Below, piece by piece: positions 17,184 to 25,877 of a stretch of DNA of 64,000 nt (position 1 is its first letter; the number at the start of each line of letters is the position of its first letter). Source of the stretch: Nocardiopsis gilva YIM 90087. GTDB taxonomy: Bacteria > Actinomycetota > Actinomycetes > Streptosporangiales > Streptosporangiaceae. The notes beneath the pieces are model-generated. The model was not told where the DNA came from. It saw only the letters and a program-made list of their open reading frames with translations, and searched no databases. The translations under genes and the position numbers were made by a program. The stretch is taken from assembly GCF_002263495.1 (NCBI RefSeq), contig NZ_CP022753.1:1488001-1552000 (forward strand), in the 5' to 3' direction.

Positions 17184-17711
17184 ATGTGGAAATCCACGGG
17201 AGCAGCACTTCTCGTTCTGGCCACGGCGGGAGCCACGACCCTGGCCACAGCGACGCCCGCTTCTGCGGAGGCCGCTCATGCGCCCGCCGAGGCCCTGGAA
17301 TCTTCAGGGGAGGTCGTAGTCCGCGACACCACCGGCGGGGGCGACGACGAACCAGCGGGGTCGATCATCTGCCGTTTCGATACCCGCGGGGACCGGGTCC
17401 ACATCTCCTCCACCGCCAACGAGGCCTCAGGACACGGCTGGTGGGTCAACGGCGACTGCGACACCACCCAGGCCGTGGTCATGGTGCAACTGCAGCAGTA
17501 CACCGGCGGATCCTGGAATGATGTGGGAAGGGTCGGCCAAGAGACCGTACGCAGCGGTGGGGGATCGGCCAACCGCGCGACCGGGCGAGCGGCGTGCAAC
17601 AGCAGTGCCACGACCACATGGCGCAGCGTCGTCGACGCGGACCTGGTGGGTATCGTCGACGACCCGTTCACCCGCACCACCGAACCACGGCAGATCCCCT
17701 GCCGGAACTGA
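17184..17711 (+). CDS. Small secreted protein
   Basis: 175 residues from ATG 17184, chosen because GGAAGG at 17170-17175 sits eight bases before it; an in-frame ATG at 17163 is possible. Signal peptide: KSTGAALLVLATAGATTLAT with cleavage near ASA/EA. The mature domain has four Cys (SIICRFD, NGDCDTT, RAACNS, IPCRN) and strand-like stretches such as VVMVQLQQYTGGSWNDVGR, suggesting a small disulfide-bonded beta domain. The family is not recognised. The next gene follows 32 bases later with its own ribosome site. Confidence 0.7.
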   Translation: MWKSTGAALLVLATAGATTLATATPASAEAAHAPAEALESSGEVVVRDTTGGGDDEPAGSIICRFDTRGDRVHISSTANEASGHGWWVNGDCDTTQAVVMVQLQQYTGGSWNDVGRVGQETVRSGGGSANRATGRAACNSSATTTWRSVVDADLVGIVDDPFTRTTEPRQIPCRN

Positions 17712-17743
17712 AGACGACCACGACCACACGGGGAGGAGGAGCC

Positions 17744-18520
17744 ATGCCGGACGGCACCCTGCTGGGGGCTCTGCACGGGGACCTGGCCCACCACCCCTGG
17801 TATGACTCCAGGGCGGCGTTCTCCGACCCTTACAGCCTCTTCTATGCCCGCTCCTCGGCCAGTCGATGGCTCACCGATGCGGCGCGCAACGCTCCCCGTG
17901 ACGGTCTGTGGTACATGAACGATGCGGGGCTGGACTCCGCCGGAACGGGAACCCGCAGGCTGTGGTTCCAGGTAGCGCTGAATTCGGCTGTGTCAGCTGA
18001 TCGGACGCTGCCGACACAGCCGTTCCTGACTTGTGCCGGCGCTGTCGCATCCCGAGTGGGGCACCTGGAACTGAGCGCGGTGCAGATGCTCCTGCCCCTA
18101 CAAGAGCTGGCGGGGCCACCGCACCACAGCAGGACGGCCGAGATAGACCTGCTGCAGGAGGCGCAATGGTTCGCCGACCCCGTTCCGGACCTGGCCAGAG
18201 AGGTCCAGCTCACCCTGGACAGCGGGCAGGATCCCGCCATCAGATCGGCGGCGCCCTCCATGGTCGGGTGGATGGGTCAGCTCAAGCAGTCGGTGTTCAC
18301 CCGTATCTGCCCACCAACCCGCGACGAGGCGGCTGAAGAGCTCACGCCGGGCATCGCCGACCACCTGTGGAACGGTCCCGCCCACCACCACGCCACGTTT
18401 CGCGGCAGCCTTGTGGAGTGGTCATACGAGGCCCTGGGGTGGTTGTCCGCCTTCGTGGCCGAAGCCGCCGTGCAGCACGGCATCCAGACCCCCGTGCTCC
18501 TCTCGATCCGGCGCCTCTGA
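17744..18520 (+). CDS. Hypothetical protein
   Basis: 258 residues from ATG 17744, preceded by GGGAGGAGGAG with a correct spacer; an upstream open extension to 17594 overlaps the secreted-protein gene and is not used. No signal peptide or membrane span is evident, and the sequence is rich in Trp, His and Leu with helical segments (VGHLELSAVQMLLPLQELAG, RTAEIDLLQEAQWF). I do not recognise a family or catalytic motif. It appears to be co-transcribed with the small secreted protein upstream. Confidence 0.65.
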   Translation: MPDGTLLGALHGDLAHHPWYDSRAAFSDPYSLFYARSSASRWLTDAARNAPRDGLWYMNDAGLDSAGTGTRRLWFQVALNSAVSADRTLPTQPFLTCAGAVASRVGHLELSAVQMLLPLQELAGPPHHSRTAEIDLLQEAQWFADPVPDLAREVQLTLDSGQDPAIRSAAPSMVGWMGQLKQSVFTRICPPTRDEAAEELTPGIADHLWNGPAHHHATFRGSLVEWSYEALGWLSAFVAEAAVQHGIQTPVLLSIRRL

Positions 18521-18547
18521 GTGCGTGTTTGCGAACCTCCAGTCGGC

Positions 18548-19027
18548 TCAAGCGGCCCGCGTCGCGGTCGGGCCGGTCGGCGGGGTGACCACGGCAGGTA
18601 ACGGCAGCCCCCGGGTGTCGACCACCAGGTGGCGTTTCCTCCCGTTGATCTTCTTCGCCGCGTCGAAGCCGCGCGTGGGCCGGGCGGCGGTCTCCGCAGT
18701 CTTTACGCTCTGGGAGTCCACGATCACCGCGACGGCCTGCGGGGGCTTGCCCGCCCAGGTGCGCGTCCGGCGGCGCAGCTGGGCGCGGATGTGGGCCAGG
18801 ACACCGACGGCGGCCCAGCGGGGACCGTGCGCCATGGGGGTACCTGCGGGGCAGGGCGCGTCACTGACAGCCGGTGTCCACGACGTAGCGGATGGCGTCC
18901 ACGATCTGGCGGCGCGGGTGGGCCCCGGGCGCCCACCTGCGCCGGCCTGGCAGGCCGGGAGCGGCAACAGGGGTTCGATCAGCGCCCATTCGGCGGCGGT
19001 GGTGTCCGACGGGTAGCGGCGGCGCAT
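18548..19027 (-). pseudogene. IS5-family transposase remnant
   Basis: The minus-strand frame begins RRRYPSDTTAAEWALIEPLL, the usual N-terminus of IS5-type transposases, and ends with the DDE strand AVIVDSQSVKTAETA and FDAAKKINGRKRHLVVD. Between them the expected block (DAIRYVVDTGCQW) appears only in another frame, and the YRYF-type region is missing, so there are at least one deletion and one frameshift. The C-terminal third after GLPL is also absent. Confidence 0.75.
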
Positions 19028-19138
19028 CAGCTCCGCGTCCGGGGCCGCCGCCCGTGAACGGGTGGGGCCCGTGCGGCCGGGCAGCGGCCCCGGTCTCCGT
19101 GCCCTGGAGGTTGTTGTCGCGGTGTCCTGCGGCGTCGC

Positions 19139-19819
19139 TCAGGGTTCGGTGTGGGGTGCGGCGCTTCGCGACTCGGGGGCCAACCCGGCGGCCAGGCCGG
19201 TGATGATCAGGTCGAGGCCGCGGTCGAACGCGCGGTCGGCGTCGGTGGCGAGCGAGGGTGCGGCCTCGTTGAGCGCGGCGACGGTGGGCTGGGTGTCGGG
19301 GTCGATGCGCTCGCGGCGTGCCTCGCGGTCATAACGGGGATCCTGCTGTCCGGGGCGGGGGCGCATCCCCTGCTCCTCAATCGCGTGGCCCACGGTGAAA
19401 CTGTATGTCGTGCCGAGCGCCAGCGAGGCGGTCTCGGGGGAGAAACCCGCCGCGGTCAGCACCCCCAGCGCGCGCTCCATGACGCCATACATGCTCGGGT
19501 CGGTGAGATAGGTGCCCGGCACCATCTTGGCGCCATCGCGGTAGCGCAGGAGGGCATGCCGCAGCGTGCTGCCGTAGTCGCGCAGGAAGTCCGGCCAGGC
19601 CAGCTCCTCCCACGACCCGTCATCTGCGTTGAAGGCGTCGGTCAACACCGTGGTGGCCATGGCGTCCAAGAGGTCCTGCTTGCTGGAGAAGTGCCAGTAC
19701 AGAGCGGGCGCCTTGACCTTGAGGTCGGTGGCGATGCGCCGCAGCGTGAGTCCCTCCAGGCCCACTTCGTCCAGCAGCCGCAGCGCGGCACGGATCACGG
19801 TCTCACGGTCCAACGTCAC
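19139..19819 (-). CDS. TetR-family repressor (tetracycline-repressor-like class)
   Basis: 226 residues from ATG 19819. The N-terminal helix-turn-helix is LRRIATDLKVKAPALYWHFS (residues 26-45). The C-terminal ligand domain has the layout of TetR_C class proteins (DFLRDYGSTLRHALLRYRDG, then AGFSPETASLALGTTYSFTV). It is divergent from an oxidoreductase gene, and the 96-base gap contains a perfect 30-bp palindrome, so it very likely represses both its own gene and the neighbour. The inducer is unknown. Confidence 0.85.
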   Translation of the reverse strand: MTLDRETVIRAALRLLDEVGLEGLTLRRIATDLKVKAPALYWHFSSKQDLLDAMATTVLTDAFNADDGSWEELAWPDFLRDYGSTLRHALLRYRDGAKMVPGTYLTDPSMYGVMERALGVLTAAGFSPETASLALGTTYSFTVGHAIEEQGMRPRPGQQDPRYDREARRERIDPDTQPTVAALNEAAPSLATDADRAFDRGLDLIITGLAAGLAPESRSAAPHTEP

Positions 19820-19872
19820 TGCGTCGTCGTCCTCTCTATCGCCCTTGACAGCTTAACAACGTTTCATGCACG

Positions 19873-19902
19873 CTTAACGGCGTTAAATTTAACGCCGTTA
19901 AG
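19873..19902. promoter_or_regulatory. Perfect 30-bp palindrome, probable TetR operator
   Basis: Each 15-base arm reads CTTAACGGCGTTAAA inward, and the two meet without a spacer; the second arm is the exact reverse complement. Each arm also contains a shorter internal dyad (TTAACGGCGTTAA). A TTGACA-like box lies at 19845-19850. The site ends four bases before the ribosome site of the oxidoreductase gene. Confidence 0.8.
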
Positions 19903-19915
19903 TTCCGGAGGGTCC

Positions 19916-20878
19916 ATGAAGGCCGCCGTCATCCATACCGTCGGAGAGCCGCCGCGCTACGACGACTTCGTCGCGCCCACGCCGCGCGACGATGAGGTAC
20001 TCGTCCACGTCAGCGCGGCCTCGATCACCAACATTGCGCGCATGCGCGCGGCCGGCACCCACTACTCCCGGCGCGAGGAGCTCCCTGCCGTTGCCGGTAT
20101 CGACGGAGTGGGGCGCACCGAGGACGGCACGCGCGTGTACTTCGGCGGGCCGCGCGCGCCCTACGGCACGATGGCCGAGGTCAGCCTCAGCCCCCGCGCG
20201 TGGATCGCCCCCGTTCCCGATGCCCTGGACGACGCGACCGCCGCCGCGCTGCCCAACGCTGGGATCTCGGCCTGGCTGTCGCTGTCCCACACCGCAGGGC
20301 TACGTTCCGGAGAAAGCGTGCTGGTCCTCGGAGCGACCGGGGTCACCGGGCGACTCGCGGTCCAAGCGGCCAAGCAGCAGGGCGCCGGGCGAGTCGTGGC
20401 CGCCGGGCGCGACACGACGTCACTCGCCCGGCTGACCGAGCTCGGCGCCGACGCCACGATCAAGCTCGACGCCCCTGATATCGACCTTGCCGCGGAGTTC
20501 GCCAACGCGGCGGAGGGCGGCTTCGACGTCGTCATCGACTACCTGTGGGGCGCGCCGACCGAGGCCTTGATCCGCTCGGTGAGCCGGGGCGACCTGACCC
20601 CCGCCACTTCACGGACGCGGCTGGTCCAGGTGGGCGAGATGGCCGGGCCCGCCATCTCGCTGTCCGCCGCCGCCCTGCGTTCGTCGGGCCTGGAGATCGT
20701 CGGTAACGGAACCGGGAGCATGCCCGGCCCTGAGGTCCTCCGTGCCGCCTTCACCCAGGTGATGGCCAGCGCTGCACGGGGTGAGCTGGTCATCGACACC
20801 GAGGCGGTCCCGCTCAGCCAGGTCACCGACGCCTGGAGTCGTGACGCCAAGGGCACCCGGTTGGTGCTGGTGCCCTAG
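19916..20878 (+). CDS. Zinc-independent MDR oxidoreductase (quinone oxidoreductase-like)
   Basis: 320 residues from ATG 19916 with GGAGGG just upstream. The frame is open far upstream but only antisense to the TetR gene. It is a medium-chain dehydrogenase/reductase: N-terminal GroES-like domain, then the nucleotide fold with VLVLGATGVTGRLAVQAAK (residues 136-153) and an NADPH-type GR in VVAAGRD. The cysteine and histidine zinc ligands of alcohol dehydrogenases are absent, which fits quinone or enone reductases. It is controlled by the divergent TetR through the shared palindrome, so a role against a reactive small molecule is a reasonable guess. Confidence 0.85.
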   Translation: MKAAVIHTVGEPPRYDDFVAPTPRDDEVLVHVSAASITNIARMRAAGTHYSRREELPAVAGIDGVGRTEDGTRVYFGGPRAPYGTMAEVSLSPRAWIAPVPDALDDATAAALPNAGISAWLSLSHTAGLRSGESVLVLGATGVTGRLAVQAAKQQGAGRVVAAGRDTTSLARLTELGADATIKLDAPDIDLAAEFANAAEGGFDVVIDYLWGAPTEALIRSVSRGDLTPATSRTRLVQVGEMAGPAISLSAAALRSSGLEIVGNGTGSMPGPEVLRAAFTQVMASAARGELVIDTEAVPLSQVTDAWSRDAKGTRLVLVP

Positions 20879-20899
20879 GCAGTGCTGTTGTACGGGTGA

Positions 20900-21140
20900 G
20901 GTTGCACAGTCAGATCCGTATCGAAGCGAGCTCCACGGTCCTGCCATAGAGCGCGGCCCGTCCGTCGTACCTCGTCGCGACGCGACCACCCGGTTCTGGT
21001 TGGGCAGGTCGATCACCCGCTTCACGGTGTTGCGCGCGGTAGGCCTGCTGGTCGAAGGCCGGGGTCGGCCCCGTTGGAGCCCGTGCGCTTGCGGTCGGCC
21101 GCGGTCTCCCACGGCACACAGGGACGATGGAGGTGTCGAG
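20900..21140 (-). pseudogene. IS5-family transposase 3' remnant
   Basis: Minus-strand frames give PAFDQQAYRAQHREAGDR and its frame-shifted continuation ARNTVKRVIDLPNQNRVV, then RVATRYDGRAALYGRTVELA. These match the C-terminal end of Streptomyces-type IS5 transposases. Frames change at least twice. Sequence from 21140 to 21600 is not recognisable. Confidence 0.6.
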
Positions 21141-21604
21141 CTCACCGACGGTCCGGATGCGGTGGAAGAAGGCTCCGACCCCGATACGGGGCTAGGTCGC
21201 CCGCTCCTCGCTGCACATGGCGTACCACAGCGGACCCGTGCTCGATGAGGACCAGGAGACGGGAGGCGATGCCGGCGCCCATTGCCTCACTGCCGAGTAC
21301 GACCGCCGTGAAATGGCACGGACAAACCGAGCGGCGCGAATTCGCCTCTTCCCGCATTGCGTGGACTAACCTGAACACCGCGCCGCAGCACATGGCGCGA
21401 CGCCGCTGACGTCGGCCCCGACAGCATTCGGTCGTTGCCCATCGACTACTCCGGCTAGGGCCAGTTTGGAATACCGCTGGTACCGGGTGAACAGCATCAA
21501 GACGGTAGCCACGGGCGCGCCCCCCCGCGCATGAGCGAAGCCCCCGGTAGGCGCGTTAACGACCAAGAAGACGAGTCCGCCGGAGGCATCGCGCCGACCC
21601 TAAC

Positions 21605-22270
21605 CGGCCCGCGGCGCGGTGACCTCACCGACGCCCAGCGGGCTCTGCTCGAGCTACTCCTCTATGACCCCGAACCGACGCGGCGGGGCTGATCACACGG
21701 CAGGTCAACGTCGACTCCACCATCGTGCGTGCCCACCAGCACACCGCCGGGACCGCTAAAAAGGGGGGAGGGTCAAGATCACGGAACGGCCGAACCCGGC
21801 GGCCACGCCTTGGGGCGCTCCCGCGGCGGGTTGGCCACGAAAAACCATCTAGCCTGCGAGCAGCGCCAAATGCCCATGTCCGTGGTGGTCACGGCCGGGC
21901 AGAGAGGGGACGCGCCGCAGTTCGAGCCGGTCATGGAACGCATCCGGGTGGTCGCCTACGGGCGGAGCGGGCCCGCGCGCACCCGACCTGAGCGGGTGCG
22001 CGCGGATAAGGCCTACAGCTCGAAGAGGATCCGCTCCTACCCGCGTCGACGCACGGTCCCCGAGTCTGCCGATCGGTGCGCAACCCCAAGCGCAAGGGGC
22101 AGCGCGGGAGTCGTCCGCCCAGCTTTGACAGGGCCGACTACCGCGCCCGTCACGCGGTCGAGCGCAGGATCAACCAGCTCAAACACAACCGGACGGCGGC
22201 CACACGCTAAGACAAACTCGCCCTTCGCTACGAGGCCACCGACCAGATCGCTGCCACCAACGAATAGCTT
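21605..22270 (+). pseudogene. IS5-family (IS427-like) transposase, decayed
   Basis: The pieces appear in order on the plus strand: RRGDLTDAQRALLELLL (N-terminus, about 21610), VNVDSTIVRAHQHTAGTAKK (first catalytic Asp, 21706-21765), GGHALGRSRGGLATKNHLAC, QFEPVMERIRVV, RVRADKAYSSKRIRSYPRRR (second Asp), and in a new frame VERRINQLKHNRTAATR followed by TAA then DKLALRYEATDQIAATNE. There are an internal deletion between the first two pieces, several frameshifts and stops. Confidence 0.75.
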
Positions 22271-22332
22271 TGACTACCCAAACACGCCCTAAGGCGCCCC
22301 CTGGATGCGTCGCGTGCCTCGTTACGGCTGTC

Positions 22333-23625
22333 TCACTCCTGGTGGTGCGGAGAGCCCGGCGTGCCCTCCTCGCCGGTGTCGTCGGCCTCGCCGAGGGCGC
22401 TGTTGTCGAGCCACTCGTCCCAGGGACGCTGCCAGTAGCCCCAGCCGTTGTCGACCTCCAGCTCGCGGTCGGTGCCGGTGATGACCACCGGGTCGCCGAC
22501 GAGGCTGTTGTCGTAGTACCACTTGGAGTCGGCGACGGTCATGTTGATGCAGCCGTGGCTGGTGTTGGCCTCGCCGACCCGGGGGTTCCACGGGGCGGAG
22601 TGCAGGTACTCGCCGGACCAGGAGATCCGCATGGCGTAGTCCGCGACCTCGTAGTAGTAGTTGGGGGCGTCCTTGGCCACCCCCAGGGTCCCATTGGTCA
22701 GCGGAACGTTCTCCTCCCGCGACATGACGAGGTGGTTCCCGGCGGTGGTCGTGTACTTCCGGGTCGTGGCCATGCCTAGGCTGACCGGGAAGTCCTTGAT
22801 CTTCTCGCCGTCGCGCTCGACGGTCATCGAGTGCGCGTCCTCGTCGATGTCGGTGATCTGTTCGCGGCCGACCTCGAACTCGATGCGGTGGTCCTTCACC
22901 CCGTAGACACCGGGGGCGGCCTGCACTCCTGCCAGGTGCAGGTCGACGGTCACCTTCTGGTTCGGCTCCCAGTACTCCTCCGGGCGGAACACGGCCTGCT
23001 TGTCGCCGAACCAGTTCCACGCGCCCTTGACCGGCTTCTCCGAGGTGACCTCCATGGCCGCCTCGACGCGCGCCTTGTCGTCCACCGGCATGTCGAAGTC
23101 GATCATGACGGGCATGCCGACGCCGACGGTGTCGCCGCTGTTGGGCTGGTTCTGCTTCAGCTCCAGCCGCTTGCCGGGGACGGCCTCCTGAGTGGAGAAC
23201 TCACTGGTGAACTCGCTGCTCTCGCCGCCCTTGTCCACGATCGCGGTGACCGTGACGTCGCTGCCCGGGGCCAGCGTCCAGTCGCTCACCCACTCGGTCT
23301 TGTCGTCATTCAGCGTGCCCGTGGCGGGGATGTCGTCGCCGGAGTCCTCCGCGCCGCCCTCCGGTGCCGGGGTGCTCTCCTCGACTTTCACGTCGGTGAT
23401 CTCGCCGCCGGAAGCGGTAACGGTGACCGGCAGGTCCGGTCGCACCTCGGTGGCGCCGTCCTCGGGCGCGATGGACACCTTCAGGGGGCCGGAGTCCGCT
23501 GCGTCTTCCGAGGCGAGCTCGCTCGTACCGCCGGAGCAGGCGGTGGCGGCGAGCACGACGGCGGCCGTGCACACGGCCGCCGACCACCGCGTACGCGGAG
23601 ACCAGGGGGGAACGGGGGATGCCAC
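22333..23625 (-). CDS. L,D-transpeptidase lipoprotein with Ig-like domains
   Basis: 430 residues from GTG 23625, chosen for the GGAGG eight bases upstream; a longer frame to 23766 lacks one. Signal TAAVVLAATAC gives a lipidated Cys30. The order is a Ser/Glu-rich linker, two Ig-like domains (SIAPEDGATEVRPDLPVTVT near 48; GDTVGVGMPVMIDFDMPV), then the YkuD catalytic domain. Active-site signature: HSAPWNP (His342) and SHGCINM (His357, Cys359). This is the LdtMt2-type arrangement of actinobacteria. It forms 3-3 cross-links in peptidoglycan outside the membrane and resists most beta-lactams other than carbapenems. It stands alone, next to a dead LCP cell-wall ligase gene. Confidence 0.92.
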   Translation of the reverse strand: MASPVPPWSPRTRWSAAVCTAAVVLAATACSGGTSELASEDAADSGPLKVSIAPEDGATEVRPDLPVTVTASGGEITDVKVEESTPAPEGGAEDSGDDIPATGTLNDDKTEWVSDWTLAPGSDVTVTAIVDKGGESSEFTSEFSTQEAVPGKRLELKQNQPNSGDTVGVGMPVMIDFDMPVDDKARVEAAMEVTSEKPVKGAWNWFGDKQAVFRPEEYWEPNQKVTVDLHLAGVQAAPGVYGVKDHRIEFEVGREQITDIDEDAHSMTVERDGEKIKDFPVSLGMATTRKYTTTAGNHLVMSREENVPLTNGTLGVAKDAPNYYYEVADYAMRISWSGEYLHSAPWNPRVGEANTSHGCINMTVADSKWYYDNSLVGDPVVITGTDRELEVDNGWGYWQRPWDEWLDNSALGEADDTGEEGTPGSPHHQE

Positions 23626-23875
23626 AGGGGGCCTCCAGAACTTCTGTCGTCGTAGGGGGAAGGGATGGGGCGCCGCCGGACGTGCTCTGGGGAAGTGAGC
23701 GCGGGATCGTCCACGGAGTGGGAGGTCCGCGGATAAGCGGCGCCCGTGGAGGGAGGATGCGGACAAGGGCGGTTCGGTTCACCGGAAACCGGGCCGAATT
23801 ACCGTGATGTCTCCGAAATCCGCCGCAATCGGGAGGAAGCAGGTGCGTCCGGAGCCGAGCGCACCCGCCCGGTCA

Positions 23876-24405
23876 CTTCACGTCGCCGGTTGGTGCACGG
23901 GTTGGAGGTGGGGTCTCTGCCGGAGATGCCACGGTCGGCGGTGGACATGGGGGAAAGGCGCGCACCGGCGCGGACGGGCAGGACGGCGAGGGCGTCGGGC
24001 CGCCGGAGGCCCACGCACCGTCCGGGGCGGCTTCGTCGGGCGCCCCGGTCTCCAGGACGGCGTCGGTCACGGTCCACCTCGACCGGACTGCGGTGAACAA
24101 CCGCTCGGTCGGCTTGGCATTCCAGACCATCCGGTCGGGGTCGGAGTGGCCGGGGATGCGGGAATGGTGGAGAAGGCGATGCCGTGCGGGTAGGCGTCGG
24201 GGAACATGGAGCCGATGCGGATCATGGTGCCCAGCTCCGGCTCGGAGTTGGTGCCGGTGCGCCCGGTGACGGCTTGGAACACCGCGGTCGCGCGGCTCGG
24301 ACTGGAGAGCAGACCACGGGCCTTGACCTCCGTGGCGAGCGCGCCGAGGAACATCCGCTGCCAGCCAACGCGGCCGAGGTCGCCGCCGTCGCCGATCTCA
24401 CCACG
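23876..24405 (-). pseudogene. LytR-CpsA-Psr (LCP) ligase gene, 3' remnant
   Basis: The minus strand reads GDLGRVGWQRMFLGALATEV (the LCP DLGRxxRQQ helix), then ARGLLSSPSRATAVFQAVTG, FPDAYPHGIAFSTIPASP and, after a frame change near 24125, MVWNAKPTERLFTAVRSRWT. This is the order of the LCP domain C-terminus, followed by a Pro/Ala tail. The N-terminal two thirds are gone and an IS5 remnant abuts the break at about 24410. LCP enzymes attach wall polymers to peptidoglycan. Confidence 0.6.
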
Positions 24406-24424
24406 TGCCCCACGAAGGAGAACG

Positions 24425-24665
24425 ACTGCTCGCTGTCGAGCCGCTGCTGCCCGGCGTCTTGGGCGTGTTTGGCTCGTCGGAGCCGTTCGTTGGTGGCAGT
24501 GATCTGGGCGGTGGTCTCGCAGCGGAGGGCGAGCTTGTCTTAGCGTGTGGCGACCGTCCGGTTGTGTTTGAGCCGGTTGGTCCCGCGCTCCACCGCGTGA
24601 TGGGCCAGGTAGTCGGCCGCGTCGAAGCCGGGCGGACGACCCCCGCGCCGCCACCGAGGAGGTCC
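24425..24665 (-). pseudogene. IS5-family transposase 3' remnant
   Basis: The minus strand gives RRGGRPPGFDAADYLAHHAV, ERGTNRLKHNRTVATR, a TAA, then DKLALRCETTAQITATNERL. The same TAA after ATR occurs in the 21605-22270 copy, so the two share an ancestor that was already broken. It lies directly upstream of the LCP remnant. Sequence from 24680 to 25190 holds a short hydrophobic frame (ALVVLIALMAVAAIVLTVWW, minus, near 24800) that I cannot support as a gene. Confidence 0.65.
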
Positions 24666-25193
24666 TCCCAGGTCAGCTAGGCATTCACTTCCCTGTTGAC
24701 CGCTCCGGCGAGGGCGGTGAGTGCGCTCACCTGGACCAGCAGCACCAGTCCGATGCGGCCCAGCGCGGCACGTACGCTTCGGCCAGCCAGGGGGCCACCA
24801 CCAAACGGTTAGCACGATGGCGGCGACGGCCATCAGCGCTATGAGGACGACCAACGCCGTACTCGTCGGACCGAACCCGACGCCCCGCAGCACCATCGGC
24901 GACCACGCCTCGACACCGACGCGCGCTGAGCTCTGAACGCCCCCGTCACCCAAGCAGCGCCCCCGCACCGGTCGGCTTGGCGTCCTCCGTGTGGCGACGG
25001 CCCTGCCGTCGACGCTACGAGTGGGCTTCCGCCGCTCCCAGGAAGCAGCGGCAACGTTCCTGTCAACCGAAGGGCGGGACGGGCCAGGAGGCAGGAGAGG
25101 TGTCGACCAGCGATGCTCCGCGCAGCTCCACACGATAGGCCTTGGTTCTCAACAAAGTGTGGAAGTAGAACTCGCTGCGAAAAGCTTGCTGAA

Positions 25194-25227
25194 GGCCTGG
25201 ACCAGAGATCACTCCCTGGTCCAGGCC
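25194..25227 (-). terminator. Perfect 12-bp hairpin, probable terminator
   Basis: GGCCTGGACCAG and its exact complement CTGGTCCAGGCC flank a 10-base loop. There is no U-tract, as is common in high-GC actinomycetes. It lies about 145 bases past the end of the 25372-26570 minus-strand gene pair. Confidence 0.6.
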
Positions 25228-25371
25228 CTCGCCACACACGAAGCCGCCTAACCGGGCCGCGTGCCCGCTCTGTCCCCGTATTCGGGCACCTGGGCAAGGG
25301 CGGCGACCACGACGGGGGTGGAGGCCCTGCGACCCTCGATCGTCCGAGACGATGGTTTCCGCCGATATGGG

Positions 25372-25875
25372 CTAGCTGTCTCTTCGCGTCTCCGGAGCGG
25401 ATTCGGGAAGAATTGCCCAACGCCGCCCCGGGTCCTTCGGGCACACCCAGCAGGCGACTCCATCGAGGACCTGCGGCGTCAGGGGATGGCCGTGCCCGGG
25501 ACACTCGGGGGCCGGCGCGCCGCAGGCGACCTCCAACACGGCGGTCTGCAACTGGTCCGCGAGCAGCGCGACGGACTCACTCTCGTCCATGGACTCCTCC
25601 AGAGCCACTTCGATGGAGGACTCCGCACCGAACGCGAGCGTCACGACCACTCCGGAGGGGGCCGACCCGTGAACGCGATCTAGGTCTTCCTCGGCTTCTC
25701 CGTCCCAACTCACGCGCAGGTGCGAGGTGAACTCGGGGATGGCTTCGGGCGGGGCAGCGGTCCCGCCCCCGCTCGTTCGCGATGCTATGACGTCGAGCGT
25801 GTGTCCCTTGGGGGCGTGGAGTTGCCTCAGAATCTCCTCCGCCCACGCCCGGACAGTGGTCGTGGTCAGACTCAT
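25372..25875 (-). CDS. Hypothetical protein, partner of the upstream secreted protein
   Basis: 167 residues. ATG 25875 lies two bases after the stop of the upstream gene, which suggests translational coupling; a longer frame would overlap that gene. No signal peptide is present. The middle is acidic, and the C-terminal part has Cys-rich segments (VLEVACGAPAPECPGHGHPL, VACWVCPKDPGRRW), perhaps a small metal-binding knuckle. I do not recognise the family. With a secreted partner and no signal of its own it could be a cytoplasmic companion or regulator, but that is a guess. Confidence 0.65.
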   Translation of the reverse strand: MSLTTTTVRAWAEEILRQLHAPKGHTLDVIASRTSGGGTAAPPEAIPEFTSHLRVSWDGEAEEDLDRVHGSAPSGVVVTLAFGAESSIEVALEESMDESESVALLADQLQTAVLEVACGAPAPECPGHGHPLTPQVLDGVACWVCPKDPGRRWAILPESAPETRRDS

Positions 25876-25877
25876 CT

